This document shows, in pieces, positions 1 through 7,712 of a stretch of DNA of 10,582 nucleotides (position 1 is its first letter; every line of letters begins with the position of its first letter). The stretch comes from Nitrospira sp. (lineage in GTDB: Bacteria; Nitrospirota; Nitrospiria; Nitrospirales; Nitrospiraceae). The notes below the pieces were generated by a model that saw only the letters and a program-made list of their open reading frames with translations, ran no database searches and was not told where the DNA came from. The stretch covers positions 1 through 10,582 of the forward strand of contig JAKDNQ010000062.1 of the NCBI GenBank assembly GCA_030456405.1. The letters run 5' to 3'. The position numbers were made by a program, and so were the translations under genes.

Positions 1-1752
1 GCGCCCATGCGGGCAGGTCATGATGAACCCTTCTTGTACCCAATCGCGAATCAGCTGTTGAATTTCAGGAAGGGTCAAGGCGCGGCCGGCTCGCACCGCT
101 CCATGGCAAGCCAGCGAGGCCAGCACAGGCTGGACCCGCGCCTCCAGGGACGGTGCACGGTTCCACTCAATCAAGTCGTCGAGGAGATCCTGCGCCAAGA
201 CCGCGGCATCCACCTTGCCAAGCCCAACCGGCACCCCGCGAATCGCTATGGCCGTGGCGCCAAACGGTTCAATCAGAAGGCCAAGCTTCTCCAGCTCATC
301 ACCGTGTTTGAGTAACACCATGCTCTGAGCCGCCGATAGCTCGACCGGCTCAGGAATCAGCAGCGGTTGCGAAGGCATATCCCGGCTCTCCCACCCACGC
401 CAGAGCCGCTGGAAGAGAACACGCTCGTGCGCCGTGTGTTGATCGATCACTTGGAGTTCTTCACCTACCTGCGCCACGAGATAGGTTCGCAGGATTTGTC
501 CAAGCGGCATGATGTCGATGGTCTCTGTTTGCCGATACGCTTCAGCCGTCTCGTGGGCGAAAGCCAATTGATTTCCCTCAGCGAGACTGGACAACGAACC
601 CCTGTTACGGCCTAGAGCCTGAGAATCCTGTGCATACGTGGCAGTCGAAGCTGCGGGGCGAGAATCCGAAAACGGCGAGGTTTTCCGCTCAGCCGTGGGA
701 GAAACGCCTGGCGTGGTCTGCGGAAGACCCAACAGAGCCTCCTGCCCGAAACCACTGAGCGCGTGGCGAACCGACTGACGTACCAACTCATGAAGCGTAT
801 CAGTCTCCGCAAAACGGACTTCTCTCTTCGTCGGATGCACGTTGACATCGAGCCGATTCGGTTCAATGTCCAGAAAGAGCACGAACGTCGGGTGAGCCCC
901 TTTAGGCAGAAACGACCCATACCCATCTATGACTGCGTGAAACACTGTCGCGTTGCGGATCGGGCGCCGGTTCACAAACAAATCCTGTGGTGTTCGTGAA
1001 GACCTCGCATGGATAGGATTGACCATGATGCCGTGGATCGATAATCCCCCTGTCCTTCCTCGTACCTCAATGGTGCGATCGAGAAATGCTTGGCGATAGA
1101 CTTGAAGGATTCGATCGCGATCTGTTGTCACAGCAGGATAGTTGAGCACCTCCTGGCCGTTATGGGTCAAGCGGAAATGCACCGACGGCCAGGCAAGCCC
1201 TGCGAGCTGCACGACGTGGCTGATGTGTGAGAACTCGGTCACGGTCGATTTGAGGAATTTCTTTCTTGCCGGTTGATTAAAAAACAGGTTGGAGACTTCG
1301 ATTCTGGCGCCAGGGATAGGAGGGGCGTCCAGGATGGGCCCGCCTGCTCCCGCGACCAAGGTGAACTGCGATCCCACCGTATCCTGCTTCGTCGCAGTCG
1401 TCACCGACACATGAGAGACGGACGCAATACTCGGCAATGCTTCGCCACGAAAGCCCATCGTCGTCACCGAAACAAGATCCCGATCGGACCTGAGCTTGCT
1501 GGTGGCATGCCGCTCGAAAGCGCGAGGCAGATCGATACGGTTGATCCCCTCTCCATCGTCCGTCACTCGCATGAAGGTGAGTCCGCCATCTTTTACATCG
1601 ATCGTGATGTGCAAGGCCTCTGCATCGAGACTGTTTTCCAATAGTTCTTTGACGACGGCGGCAGGACGCTCGACGACCTCACCGGCTGCAATGCGGCTGA
1701 CTACATCGTCTGGGAGGGTATGAATTTTGGCAGAGGGACTGGCGGCGGGCAT
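1..1752 (-). CDS. mutL: DNA mismatch repair protein MutL (3' end cut off by window)
   Basis: MutL is the ATP-driven matchmaker of mismatch repair; in most bacteria lacking MutH it also nicks DNA. The frame is open for 584 codons from ATG 1752 to base 1, with no stop. The N-terminal GHKL ATPase shows RIAAGEVVERP (about residues 20-30), the catalytic region KELLENSLDA (E36, N40), DDGEG (about 65-69) and GFRGEALPSI. A variable linker follows (about 345-410). The C-terminal dimerisation/endonuclease domain opens with PLGQILRTYLVA and carries DQHTAHERVLFQ (437-448), ACHGAVRAG (548-556) and CPHGR (580-584). These are the conserved endonuclease-type motifs, but the usual final Glu of the first motif is Gln448 and its Ala is Thr440. 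CPHGR lies close to the normal C-terminus, so little is missing. The start is supported by TGGAG nine bases upstream. It lies 66 bases after cpoB and is probably the last part of the tol operon transcript. The family assignment is certain. Confidence 0.97.
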   Translation of the reverse strand, partial: MPAASPSAKIHTLPDDVVSRIAAGEVVERPAAVVKELLENSLDAEALHITIDVKDGGLTFMRVTDDGEGINRIDLPRAFERHATSKLRSDRDLVSVTTMGFRGEALPSIASVSHVSVTTATKQDTVGSQFTLVAGAGGPILDAPPIPGARIEVSNLFFNQPARKKFLKSTVTEFSHISHVVQLAGLAWPSVHFRLTHNGQEVLNYPAVTTDRDRILQVYRQAFLDRTIEVRGRTGGLSIHGIMVNPIHARSSRTPQDLFVNRRPIRNATVFHAVIDGYGSFLPKGAHPTFVLFLDIEPNRLDVNVHPTKREVRFAETDTLHELVRQSVRHALSGFGQEALLGLPQTTPGVSPTAERKTSPFSDSRPAASTATYAQDSQALGRNRGSLSSLAEGNQLAFAHETAEAYRQTETIDIMPLGQILRTYLVAQVGEELQVIDQHTAHERVLFQRLWRGWESRDMPSQPLLIPEPVELSAAQSMVLLKHGDELEKLGLLIEPFGATAIAIRGVPVGLGKVDAAVLAQDLLDDLIEWNRAPSLEARVQPVLASLACHGAVRAGRALTLPEIQQLIRDWVQEGFIMTCPHGR

Positions 1753-1818
1753 GACACTAGACTCCAGAGAACGCCGAAGACAAGAGAGACGCCGGACCCC
1801 GTCTCGATGGACATCCGA

Positions 1819-2610
1819 TCACCGAATTTCGGCCAGCTTATTCTTGGCCAGTTTTGCCTCGTCCGAAGTCGGGAAATCTTCGATGACTCGTTTGAGATTC
1901 TTTTTCGACTTGGCGAGATCTCCGGTCTCTCCTGCCGCGAGCCCCGATTTGAAGAGTGCCGCAGGCACTTTTTCGTTCCCCGGGTACTCCATCGACAGAT
2001 ACTCGAATGATTGTATCGCGCGCACGTAATCTCTCTGCTGATAGGACGACTCACCCAACCAGTAGTAGGCGTTCGGCGTCAACGATGTGCCGGGGAAGTC
2101 TTTCACAAAGCGCTGAAAGCCCGCCACAGCAAGGTCATATTTTCCATTGAGATAGTCGTTGTACGCCAGATTGAATGCGGAGGTCGGAGTAATCGAGGGC
2201 ACGCCGGGTATCATAGGATTCGGCACATCTGTAGCGGAACCCGACTTCGGTGGCTTAGGGAGACGAGCCGGGTCGATTTGAGGCGGCTCCGTCTTGGATA
2301 CGACAGGAGTTTCATCGATTCTTGCTAACCGCCCCTCGATCTTTTGGACCCGTGCGGACAGTTCGTCGTACTTCGGATCGAGTTTCTGCCTAAAAGAATC
2401 ACCATCCTTCACCCGCTCCAGCGACTCCAACCGTCGTTGCAGCGCATCCAGCCGCTTCTGATCTTGATCTTGAGACTTCGACACCGTCGCCAAATGGTCG
2501 CGCATCTCTGCAAAATCCGCGTGCTTCGCGCATCCGGCAAGCCATACCATCGCCCCGGCCATGAGGACAGCCGCCCCTCCTGAGCCCGTTATCATACGCA
2601 TTACGGTCAC
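1819..2610 (-). CDS. cpoB: CpoB/YbgF-type periplasmic TPR lipoprotein (Tol-Pal cell division coordinator)
   Basis: CpoB (YbgF) binds TolA and coordinates Tol-Pal outer-membrane constriction with peptidoglycan synthesis in E. coli. The 263-residue protein has a hydrophobic signal segment (about 12-25) ending in lipobox LAGC (Cys27), so it is probably a lipoprotein, whereas E. coli CpoB is soluble. Residues about 32-97 form a short coiled coil. A Pro-rich linker (about 105-142) follows, then a C-terminal domain of about three TPRs (about 144-263) with the motifs YYWLGE and EKVPAALF. The start is GTG at 2610, sharing a 4-base GTGA overlap with the stop of the upstream CpoB-like gene. GAGGGAG six bases before it favours this GTG over the ATG three codons in. 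A mutL start follows 66 bases downstream. The family is clear; a role identical to E. coli CpoB is inferred from the operon. Confidence 0.93.
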   Translation of the reverse strand: MTVMRMITGSGGAAVLMAGAMVWLAGCAKHADFAEMRDHLATVSKSQDQDQKRLDALQRRLESLERVKDGDSFRQKLDPKYDELSARVQKIEGRLARIDETPVVSKTEPPQIDPARLPKPPKSGSATDVPNPMIPGVPSITPTSAFNLAYNDYLNGKYDLAVAGFQRFVKDFPGTSLTPNAYYWLGESSYQQRDYVRAIQSFEYLSMEYPGNEKVPAALFKSGLAAGETGDLAKSKKNLKRVIEDFPTSDEAKLAKNKLAEIR

Positions 2611-4067
2611 CGCGACTCCCTCAATTGCGATAATTTATCCGATGCTTTCCCCGCTTCAGGAGTCTGTGGATACGCCGTGACGACTTGGCTGAATGCCAAT
2701 GACGCGCGCGCCTTATCTTTCATCGCCAGGTACGCGTACCCTTTCTTCAAGATCGCGGCCGGCACTTTTTCGCTCTTGGGAAAATCGACTTCGACACGGT
2801 CATACGAATCGATCGCCTGGCGATAATCTTTCTTACCGTAATACGCTTCTCCGAGCCAATAACGCGCATTGGGGGACAGATCCGAGTTGCCATAATCACG
2901 CAAGAATACGGCAAATCCCTGCCTCGCTGCGTCCAAATCTCCATCACGAAACAGCCTCAGGAGACGTTCGTACTCGAGCTTGTCGGAGCGTTCACTATTC
3001 TGGCTGATGTGTTGCGGACGCAGCGAATCCTCAGGCTCGACTGTCGACGTGACCGCTTCACCTTGCGCAGAAAGGGGCAATGCAACCGTGCCCTGGTCGA
3101 CCTTGGGGATCTCAGACGAAGGCGCCGAAGACCGATGCCCCGGCTTCGTGGATGGCTGACGCGCTCCCGCCCCTCCCTTGTTGCCTCCTCGCGTCTGCGC
3201 ATCCTGTGAGACCTGCTCAACGGTCTTGGAGAGCGCGTCCAGACGACGGTCTTGCTCATCGAAACGTGTGACGAACTTTTGCGCGACAGATGCGACACTC
3301 TTATTGACCTCGGCTAAGTACCCGCTCACCTCTTTGTTCATCTCATTGATATGAGTCGCCGATGATTTTCCTGCCTGCTCTTCTTGGCTTATCCGCTCGC
3401 TCAGGCCTGTCAGCGAATCCCTAAATGCTGTGAGGGACTGACTGAATTGCGCGAATTTTGCGGACAACTGTTCGGTCCGAGCCTGGGTATCCGCCAGCGC
3501 CTTATGCTGCTCCTCCAGACGCGCGTCGAGACTCTTGGCCAGTCCGTGGTTCGTCTTCTGCACGACGTCGATGATCTCCTTTCGCACCGCCTCCATCTGG
3601 CGGTTCACATCGTCAAGTCGAGCGTTCACGTCCAGACGGAGCTGATCGCGGTCCTGTTTATTTTTGACATCTTGAGCATTCAGGCTCTCACGCACCTGGT
3701 TGTAGCGTGTGGTGCTCTCCGCCTCCAGCTTGCCGGCCAACTGTTCGAGCCGTTTGGTTTGTTGCTCAAGTTGCGCGGAGCGCTGTTTGAGATCTTCCTG
3801 TTTGCCCTGGAGTTCTTGAGCTTGATGCAACGCCCGTTCCAGTTCGCCTCGCAACTGCGGCAACTCTTGCTCCCGAAGCATCAAGATCTCCTGGCTCTGC
3901 CGCGCTCGGGTCTGAGCCGACTCATCGTTCGACTGCTTGATGCGCTGCTGAAGATTTCTCTCCGTCTGCTTCAGGTCGGATTGCTGGGCAATGCAGCCGG
4001 CCGACATCAGTGCACAGATCGCGCAGATCGTCGTCCACACACTCTTCGTATTTGAATGGCTCCACAT
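2607..4067 (-). CDS. Long coiled-coil lipoprotein with CpoB/YbgF-type TPR domain
   Basis: This is a second, much longer CpoB-like protein of 486 residues. Domain order: a lipoprotein signal with lipobox-like SAGC (Cys25); a very long heptad-rich, Gln/Glu/Lys/Arg-rich region (about 28-295) predicted as coiled coil; a Gly/Ser/Pro linker (about 294-360) beginning GGNKGGAGARQ; and a C-terminal TPR domain (about 366-486). That domain parallels its downstream neighbour, sharing the patterns PNA-x-YWLGE, DY-xx-AI-x-S and EKVPAA. By homology it should sit in the periplasm, anchored to a membrane; Ile at +2 after Cys does not suggest inner-membrane retention under the E. coli Lol rule. I chose ATG 4067 because it gives a compact 25-residue signal peptide. 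A GTG at 4118 would add 17 residues ahead of it without improving the signal. The ribosome site is weak (GTGGG). It lies 86 bases after pal and overlaps cpoB by 4 bases. Exact function is unknown; a structural or scaffolding role with Tol-Pal is inferred. Confidence 0.88.
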   Translation of the reverse strand: MWSHSNTKSVWTTICAICALMSAGCIAQQSDLKQTERNLQQRIKQSNDESAQTRARQSQEILMLREQELPQLRGELERALHQAQELQGKQEDLKQRSAQLEQQTKRLEQLAGKLEAESTTRYNQVRESLNAQDVKNKQDRDQLRLDVNARLDDVNRQMEAVRKEIIDVVQKTNHGLAKSLDARLEEQHKALADTQARTEQLSAKFAQFSQSLTAFRDSLTGLSERISQEEQAGKSSATHINEMNKEVSGYLAEVNKSVASVAQKFVTRFDEQDRRLDALSKTVEQVSQDAQTRGGNKGGAGARQPSTKPGHRSSAPSSEIPKVDQGTVALPLSAQGEAVTSTVEPEDSLRPQHISQNSERSDKLEYERLLRLFRDGDLDAARQGFAVFLRDYGNSDLSPNARYWLGEAYYGKKDYRQAIDSYDRVEVDFPKSEKVPAAILKKGYAYLAMKDKARASLAFSQVVTAYPQTPEAGKASDKLSQLRESR

Positions 4068-4153
4068 TGTTCTACCCACTATAGTAAAAGGATGCCCCAC
4101 CCTCACTTCGCGGATCACAGAGTCAGAACGGCTGCGCGACAGAACGCCCCCGG

Positions 4154-4822
4154 CTACTTCCCGGTCTTCAACGCAAGATGTCCCCGACGATTCTGCTGAT
4201 AGCAGGACTCCGCATGCTCATTGCAAGACGGCCGCTCTTTCCCATACGACACCACGGACAGACGATTTGCGCTCACACCGAGTTCCACCAAGTAGTTCCG
4301 AGCGGCTTTCGCGCGTTTCTCACCGAGTACAAGGTTATAGGCGGAAGTTCCGCGCTCGTCACAGTGCCCTTCAACCTTGACGAACGCGCTCACATTCGAC
4401 TTCATCCATTCAGCATCGCGAGTCAGCGCTTGGCGTCCATCCTCGGAAATCGTCCAGCTATCGTAACCGAAAAATACATCCCGCAAGCCCGCGGCGGCTG
4501 ACGCTGCCTGTTCAGCGCGGATCTCATCCAATTGTCGACCTGCGCCGACGGGATCCAGCTTCGCCATCATCGTACCACCGCCCAGACGTTCTTCCGAAGG
4601 ATTTTTGTCTATCCCTCCAAGTCCATCGCCGACTGACTGACCACTGGTGTCAGGAAAGTTGCCGACACCGGACATGGAACTATCGATCCCCTCCTTCGCC
4701 ATCCCTTGAGCGGGCTGGGAATCGCCGCCGGATTGTACAGCTTTCTTCGAGCAGCCAGGCATACCGATCAACGCCAGGCTCATCATCAACCCTAACCCAC
4801 ATACGCTCAGTGTCTTCTTCAT
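4154..4822 (-). CDS. pal: Peptidoglycan-associated lipoprotein Pal
   Basis: Pal anchors the outer membrane to peptidoglycan and is the outer-membrane end of the Tol-Pal machine, interacting with TolB. The 222-residue protein starts at ATG 4822 behind AAAGGAG, eight bases away. A longer TTG-initiated reading from 4861 has no such site. The signal peptide begins MKK and ends with MPGC (Cys24), an unusual lipobox with Met at -3 and Pro at -2. A Gly/Ser-rich linker (about 25-110) is longer than in E. coli Pal (173 residues in total). The OmpA-like domain (about 112-220) shows EGHCDERGT (152-159), AYNLVLGEKRA (161-171) and NRR (211-213). Asp155 and Arg170 correspond to the OmpA-family residues that bind diaminopimelate in peptidoglycan. 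The domain contains Cys154, Cys200 and Cys207. It lies 82 bases after tolB. The assignment is secure. Confidence 0.96.
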   Translation of the reverse strand: MKKTLSVCGLGLMMSLALIGMPGCSKKAVQSGGDSQPAQGMAKEGIDSSMSGVGNFPDTSGQSVGDGLGGIDKNPSEERLGGGTMMAKLDPVGAGRQLDEIRAEQAASAAAGLRDVFFGYDSWTISEDGRQALTRDAEWMKSNVSAFVKVEGHCDERGTSAYNLVLGEKRAKAARNYLVELGVSANRLSVVSYGKERPSCNEHAESCYQQNRRGHLALKTGK

Positions 4823-4904
4823 ACCTCGTTCTCCTTTTCCTACGTGAGTGATCTCGATCAATTGGCTTTCATGTATTCGTTCATTCAGTCAGGTGTCGTC
4901 ATGT

Positions 4905-6245
4905 TCAGGATGCCGGAGACCAAGCGGGCGCGCTATTGTGCGTCCCCTGGAAGGTGAGCCGTTCCAGGTCCTTACCATCGGCATCGATCATATAGATATG
5001 GCTCTTCCCATCGGCCGTCGAACTGAATACCAGATGCCGGCCATCCGGCGACCAGGAGGGCGAATCATCGACACCCGGCCCAGTCGTCAATTGCATGCGT
5101 TTCTGTCCGTCCGGCGAGATCACACAGAGTTTATACTCTTTTTGCGTCCGGCACACATACGCGATCCAGTTTCCACGAGGCGACCAGGATGGCGCGGCAT
5201 TGTAATCACCTTCAAATGTCAGACGACGCACATTCGACCCGTCTGAGCTCATCAGGAACAGCTGCGGCCCGCCACCTCGATCCGACACAAAGACCAACTC
5301 TCTTCCGTTTGGAGACCAGGAGGGAGACAAGTCACCGGACGGGTTGACGGTCAATCGTTGGATGGCTTTCGTCCTGGTATCCAACCGATAGAGTTCGGAA
5401 TTGCCCTCATGACTGGAGGCAAACGCCAGGAAGTTTCCATCTGGAGAGAGGGACGGAGTGATGTTCAAGCCCCCCAACGCAATCACTGTCCATCGCTTGC
5501 CCGTCGCCAACTCGATCATGTCGATATTCTGTGTATGGCGATTGCGATAGGAAGTAAAAATGAGAAATCGACGATCCGGAGACCATTGCGGCATAAGATT
5601 GAGGAATCCATCGGCGGTGAGTTGGCGCGTATCGTGCCCATCGTAATCCATCACAAACAGCTCGCGGGCAGCCCCCTGTTCAGCCACATACGCAATCTTC
5701 GTCCGAGCGATCCCCGGCTCGCCGGTGTATCGAAAGACCAATTCGTCGGCAAAACGGTGTGCCATCAGCCGCACGACCGAGGGCGACCCTGCGTAGCGTT
5801 TTCCGCCTACGAGTTCATCGCTGCCGCTGTCATAGACGAAGCCTTCCATATTCACGTCGGCTTCTTTGTCATTCCCTTTCAGGCCCGCCTTGCCCCAGAC
5901 TAACACCGAGACACCCTTCTCAGCAGCCTGCCTAAATATCGCTTTGGAGCCATCTCCTGCCCCGTTCCCGATATCGGATGTCTGGATTCCAAGACCGGTC
6001 AAATCCACCAGATCGAAGACTAGGGAGCGCTTCACATCTTTTTTGAGGACTTCTTCGATCCGCCCCCCCAACCAGTCGGGACCTCCCCCGTTTTGTATGC
6101 CCGCAACACCTAGGGGAATCTTTTGGAAGTCGGGACGGGTTGCTTCGAGAAACACGTCCGCTGCTCCAGACTCAAGAATACCGACTACTCCTGCCAGCAA
6201 CAGCACTCCTCCAAACCACGCGCTGATCAATTTCACCGGTGTCAT
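4905..6245 (-). CDS. tolB: Tol-Pal system beta-propeller protein TolB
   Basis: TolB is the periplasmic protein that binds Pal and is displaced or recycled through TolA. The 446-residue protein has an N-terminal hydrophobic signal (about 8-23), with probable cleavage near GAA (27-29). An alpha/beta N-terminal domain (about 30-170) follows. A six-bladed propeller (about 180-446) is marked by repeated WSPDG-type motifs at about 221, 265, 310, 354, 398 and 442, with intervening VFVSDR and LTF elements. Length is close to the family norm (about 430). ATG 6245 overlaps the tolA stop in ATGA, indicating translational coupling; GGAG lies ten bases upstream. Two cysteines, C365 and C374, fall within one blade and could form a disulfide in the periplasm. 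The PD40-repeat fold and gene order make the identity clear. Confidence 0.96.
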   Translation of the reverse strand: MTPVKLISAWFGGVLLLAGVVGILESGAADVFLEATRPDFQKIPLGVAGIQNGGGPDWLGGRIEEVLKKDVKRSLVFDLVDLTGLGIQTSDIGNGAGDGSKAIFRQAAEKGVSVLVWGKAGLKGNDKEADVNMEGFVYDSGSDELVGGKRYAGSPSVVRLMAHRFADELVFRYTGEPGIARTKIAYVAEQGAARELFVMDYDGHDTRQLTADGFLNLMPQWSPDRRFLIFTSYRNRHTQNIDMIELATGKRWTVIALGGLNITPSLSPDGNFLAFASSHEGNSELYRLDTRTKAIQRLTVNPSGDLSPSWSPNGRELVFVSDRGGGPQLFLMSSDGSNVRRLTFEGDYNAAPSWSPRGNWIAYVCRTQKEYKLCVISPDGQKRMQLTTGPGVDDSPSWSPDGRHLVFSSTADGKSHIYMIDADGKDLERLTFQGTHNSAPAWSPAS

Positions 6246-7231
6246 CCGACCGACTCTCCGACTCGAAACATCATTTCTACATCCTTATAACTGTCCGTCA
6301 TCTCGGCAGGAAACACAGGCAGGACTCGTGGCCGCAGCACGGCACGCTGGCCCGCCATATCAAAGTAGGCATTCCCTGACGACTGCCGTACAACCACGTC
6401 TTTGATCGTCCCGTCCCGTTGAAGCCGAAACTTGACGATCATCGTATAGGTTTGTCCCGCCATATCAACAGGAGGCGGTTCCCACTGGCTACTGATAATA
6501 GACTGGACTCGGGCCCAATAGGGATTCGACCCAGCTGTACCGGAAATCTTCAGAGTCGTTTCAGGAGTCTTGGCCGACGGAACTTTCACCTCGTGCTGCG
6601 GCGCCGGCTTGATTGGTGTCTCGCTCGGGGCGACCTCTTTCGGAATATCCAGTTTGGCCGCCGGCTGAAACTGCTTGATCTTTTTTAGTTCTTCTTCTAA
6701 TTCACGATTCAAATCATCACTGACCGAAGCCCGCTGCGGCGTCTTCGCAACCGGGTCTTGTGTCACATCCGGGATCCGTGGAACCTCCGGCACCTTCGCC
6801 ATCTGTTGAGGTTGAGCCGCTGTTTTTGTCGCAGGACTTACGTCTCCAAACTTCGGCGCATCCGGTGGAAGATCGAGGTCCTGCATCATATCCCTTCTCT
6901 TCTCGCCCTTCGGAGGCGTGGAGGAGGGAGCGGCACTGGAGGTCAGCGCCTTGATGACCGGCGCAGGAGCCGGTACAGGGGCCGGCTTCGGGATCACCAC
7001 TTTTGTCGGTTCGACTGGCTTTACAAGGGTCGGCAGACTGACCAACGACACTTCCACAGCCGTCAACGGGCGTTCACCATGTTGTGGAAGCCGAAGCCCC
7101 ACGGCGATAAACAACACGACCACGTGAAGGACCAGCGACAACACCAGTGTTCGCATGAGTCGAGCGGACAGCTTGGATTGCCCGTCCTGGTCAAACCACG
7201 AACCTGAGAAGTGCGACGCCTGGGATGCCAT
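6242..7231 (-). CDS. tolA: TolA/TonB-family energy transducer (TolA by position)
   Basis: This protein links the TolQ-TolR motor in the inner membrane to TolB and Pal. The 329-residue product has a short cytoplasmic N-terminus and one membrane segment (about 28-46) containing the S-xxx-H motif (Ser32, His36) typical of TonB and TolA anchors. A Pro/Lys/Ala-rich periplasmic stalk (about 65-230) includes PKPAPVPAPAP (81-91) and one short charged helix (about 172-188). It ends in a TonB-type C-terminal domain (about 236-325; NPYWARVQ start, GQRAVLRP). E. coli TolA has a long Ala/Lys-rich helical stalk, so this protein looks more like TonB. Its place between tolR and tolB argues for TolA function. 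ATG 7231 is preceded by GAGGGGG nine bases away and lies 28 bases after the tolR stop. A GTG at 7306 would overlap tolR by 47 bases and put 25 extra residues before the anchor, so I rejected it. Confidence 0.88.
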   Translation of the reverse strand: MASQASHFSGSWFDQDGQSKLSARLMRTLVLSLVLHVVVLFIAVGLRLPQHGERPLTAVEVSLVSLPTLVKPVEPTKVVIPKPAPVPAPAPVIKALTSSAAPSSTPPKGEKRRDMMQDLDLPPDAPKFGDVSPATKTAAQPQQMAKVPEVPRIPDVTQDPVAKTPQRASVSDDLNRELEEELKKIKQFQPAAKLDIPKEVAPSETPIKPAPQHEVKVPSAKTPETTLKISGTAGSNPYWARVQSIISSQWEPPPVDMAGQTYTMIVKFRLQRDGTIKDVVVRQSSGNAYFDMAGQRAVLRPRVLPVFPAEMTDSYKDVEMMFRVGESVG

Positions 7232-7259
7232 GACAACCAGCCCCCTCGCGTACGTTGAG

Positions 7260-7712
7260 TCAACTTTTTCGCGATGGGAGACCCGGGATTTGCGGCGCTC
7301 CCACACGCTCGGGTCCCATTGGCTCCGTGACCATCCCGATCTTCTCGATCCCGGCCTTTTTGACTCCGTCCATCACTTGCACCACGATCCCATAGGGGAC
7401 GTCTCGATCGGCTCTGAGGTACAGCGAGACATCGGGATGGTCCTGTTTCAACACCTTCAATTTCTGTTCCAGCTGAGCCACCCCAACCGGATCTTTGTCG
7501 AGATAGAGTCTTTGATCCTTTTCGATCGTGAGCACCGTGCGCATTTCCGGTTTAATCGTATTCGAGGCAGAGGTCGGCAGCTTAATGTCCATCCCTCGAT
7601 ACAACATCGGCGCGGTGACCATGAAAATCACCAAGAGGACGAGGACCACATCGACGAGGGGAATGACGTTGATTTCTGCCAGAAACCGGCGGTGACGAGA
7701 CTCAAGGATCAT
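7260..7712 (-). CDS. tolR: Biopolymer transport protein TolR (ExbD family)
   Basis: TolR pairs with TolQ to convert proton flow into force on TolA. The 150-residue protein has a short cytoplasmic N-terminus, one membrane segment (about 17-37) and a periplasmic ExbD/TolR domain (about 45-130). The anchor begins INVIPLVDVVLVLLVIF, with Asp21 at the position of the essential proton-binding Asp of the family. The final residues (about 131-150) form a Pro/Gly-rich tail. ATG 7712 overlaps the tolQ stop in ATGA, and CGGAG seven bases upstream is a good ribosome site. Both indicate coupled synthesis with TolQ. ExbD is the alternative name, but the tolQ-R-A-B-pal order supports TolR. Confidence 0.95.
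   Translation of the reverse strand: MILESRHRRFLAEINVIPLVDVVLVLLVIFMVTAPMLYRGMDIKLPTSASNTIKPEMRTVLTIEKDQRLYLDKDPVGVAQLEQKLKVLKQDHPDVSLYLRADRDVPYGIVVQVMDGVKKAGIEKIGMVTEPMGPERVGAPQIPGLPSRKS

Noticed and set aside
3384..4055. 223-codon plus-strand open frame
   Set aside because: It lies wholly antisense to the coiled-coil lipoprotein gene. Its Leu-rich composition follows from the reverse complement of Gln/Glu/Lys-rich codons, and no ribosome site supports it.
4068..4153. TATAGT as the -10 of an internal promoter before the coiled-coil lipoprotein gene
   Set aside because: No acceptable -35 sequence lies 16-18 bases upstream, so I did not call a promoter.
4849..4860. Inverted repeat TGATC-TC-GATCA between tolB and pal
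   Set aside because: Short enough to occur by chance; no promoter of reasonable quality is placed around it.
4823..4861. Longer Pal start (TTG 4861)
   Set aside because: It would bury the signal peptide behind 13 residues; the strong AAAGGAG serves ATG 4822.
5358..6405. Plus-strand open frames of about 180 codons opposite tolB
   Set aside because: They are antisense shadows of the well-supported tolB and tolA genes, with no family features.
7232..7306. Longer TolA start (GTG 7306)
   Set aside because: It would overlap tolR by 47 bases and place 25 extra residues before the membrane anchor; ATG 7231 has a better ribosome site and spacing.
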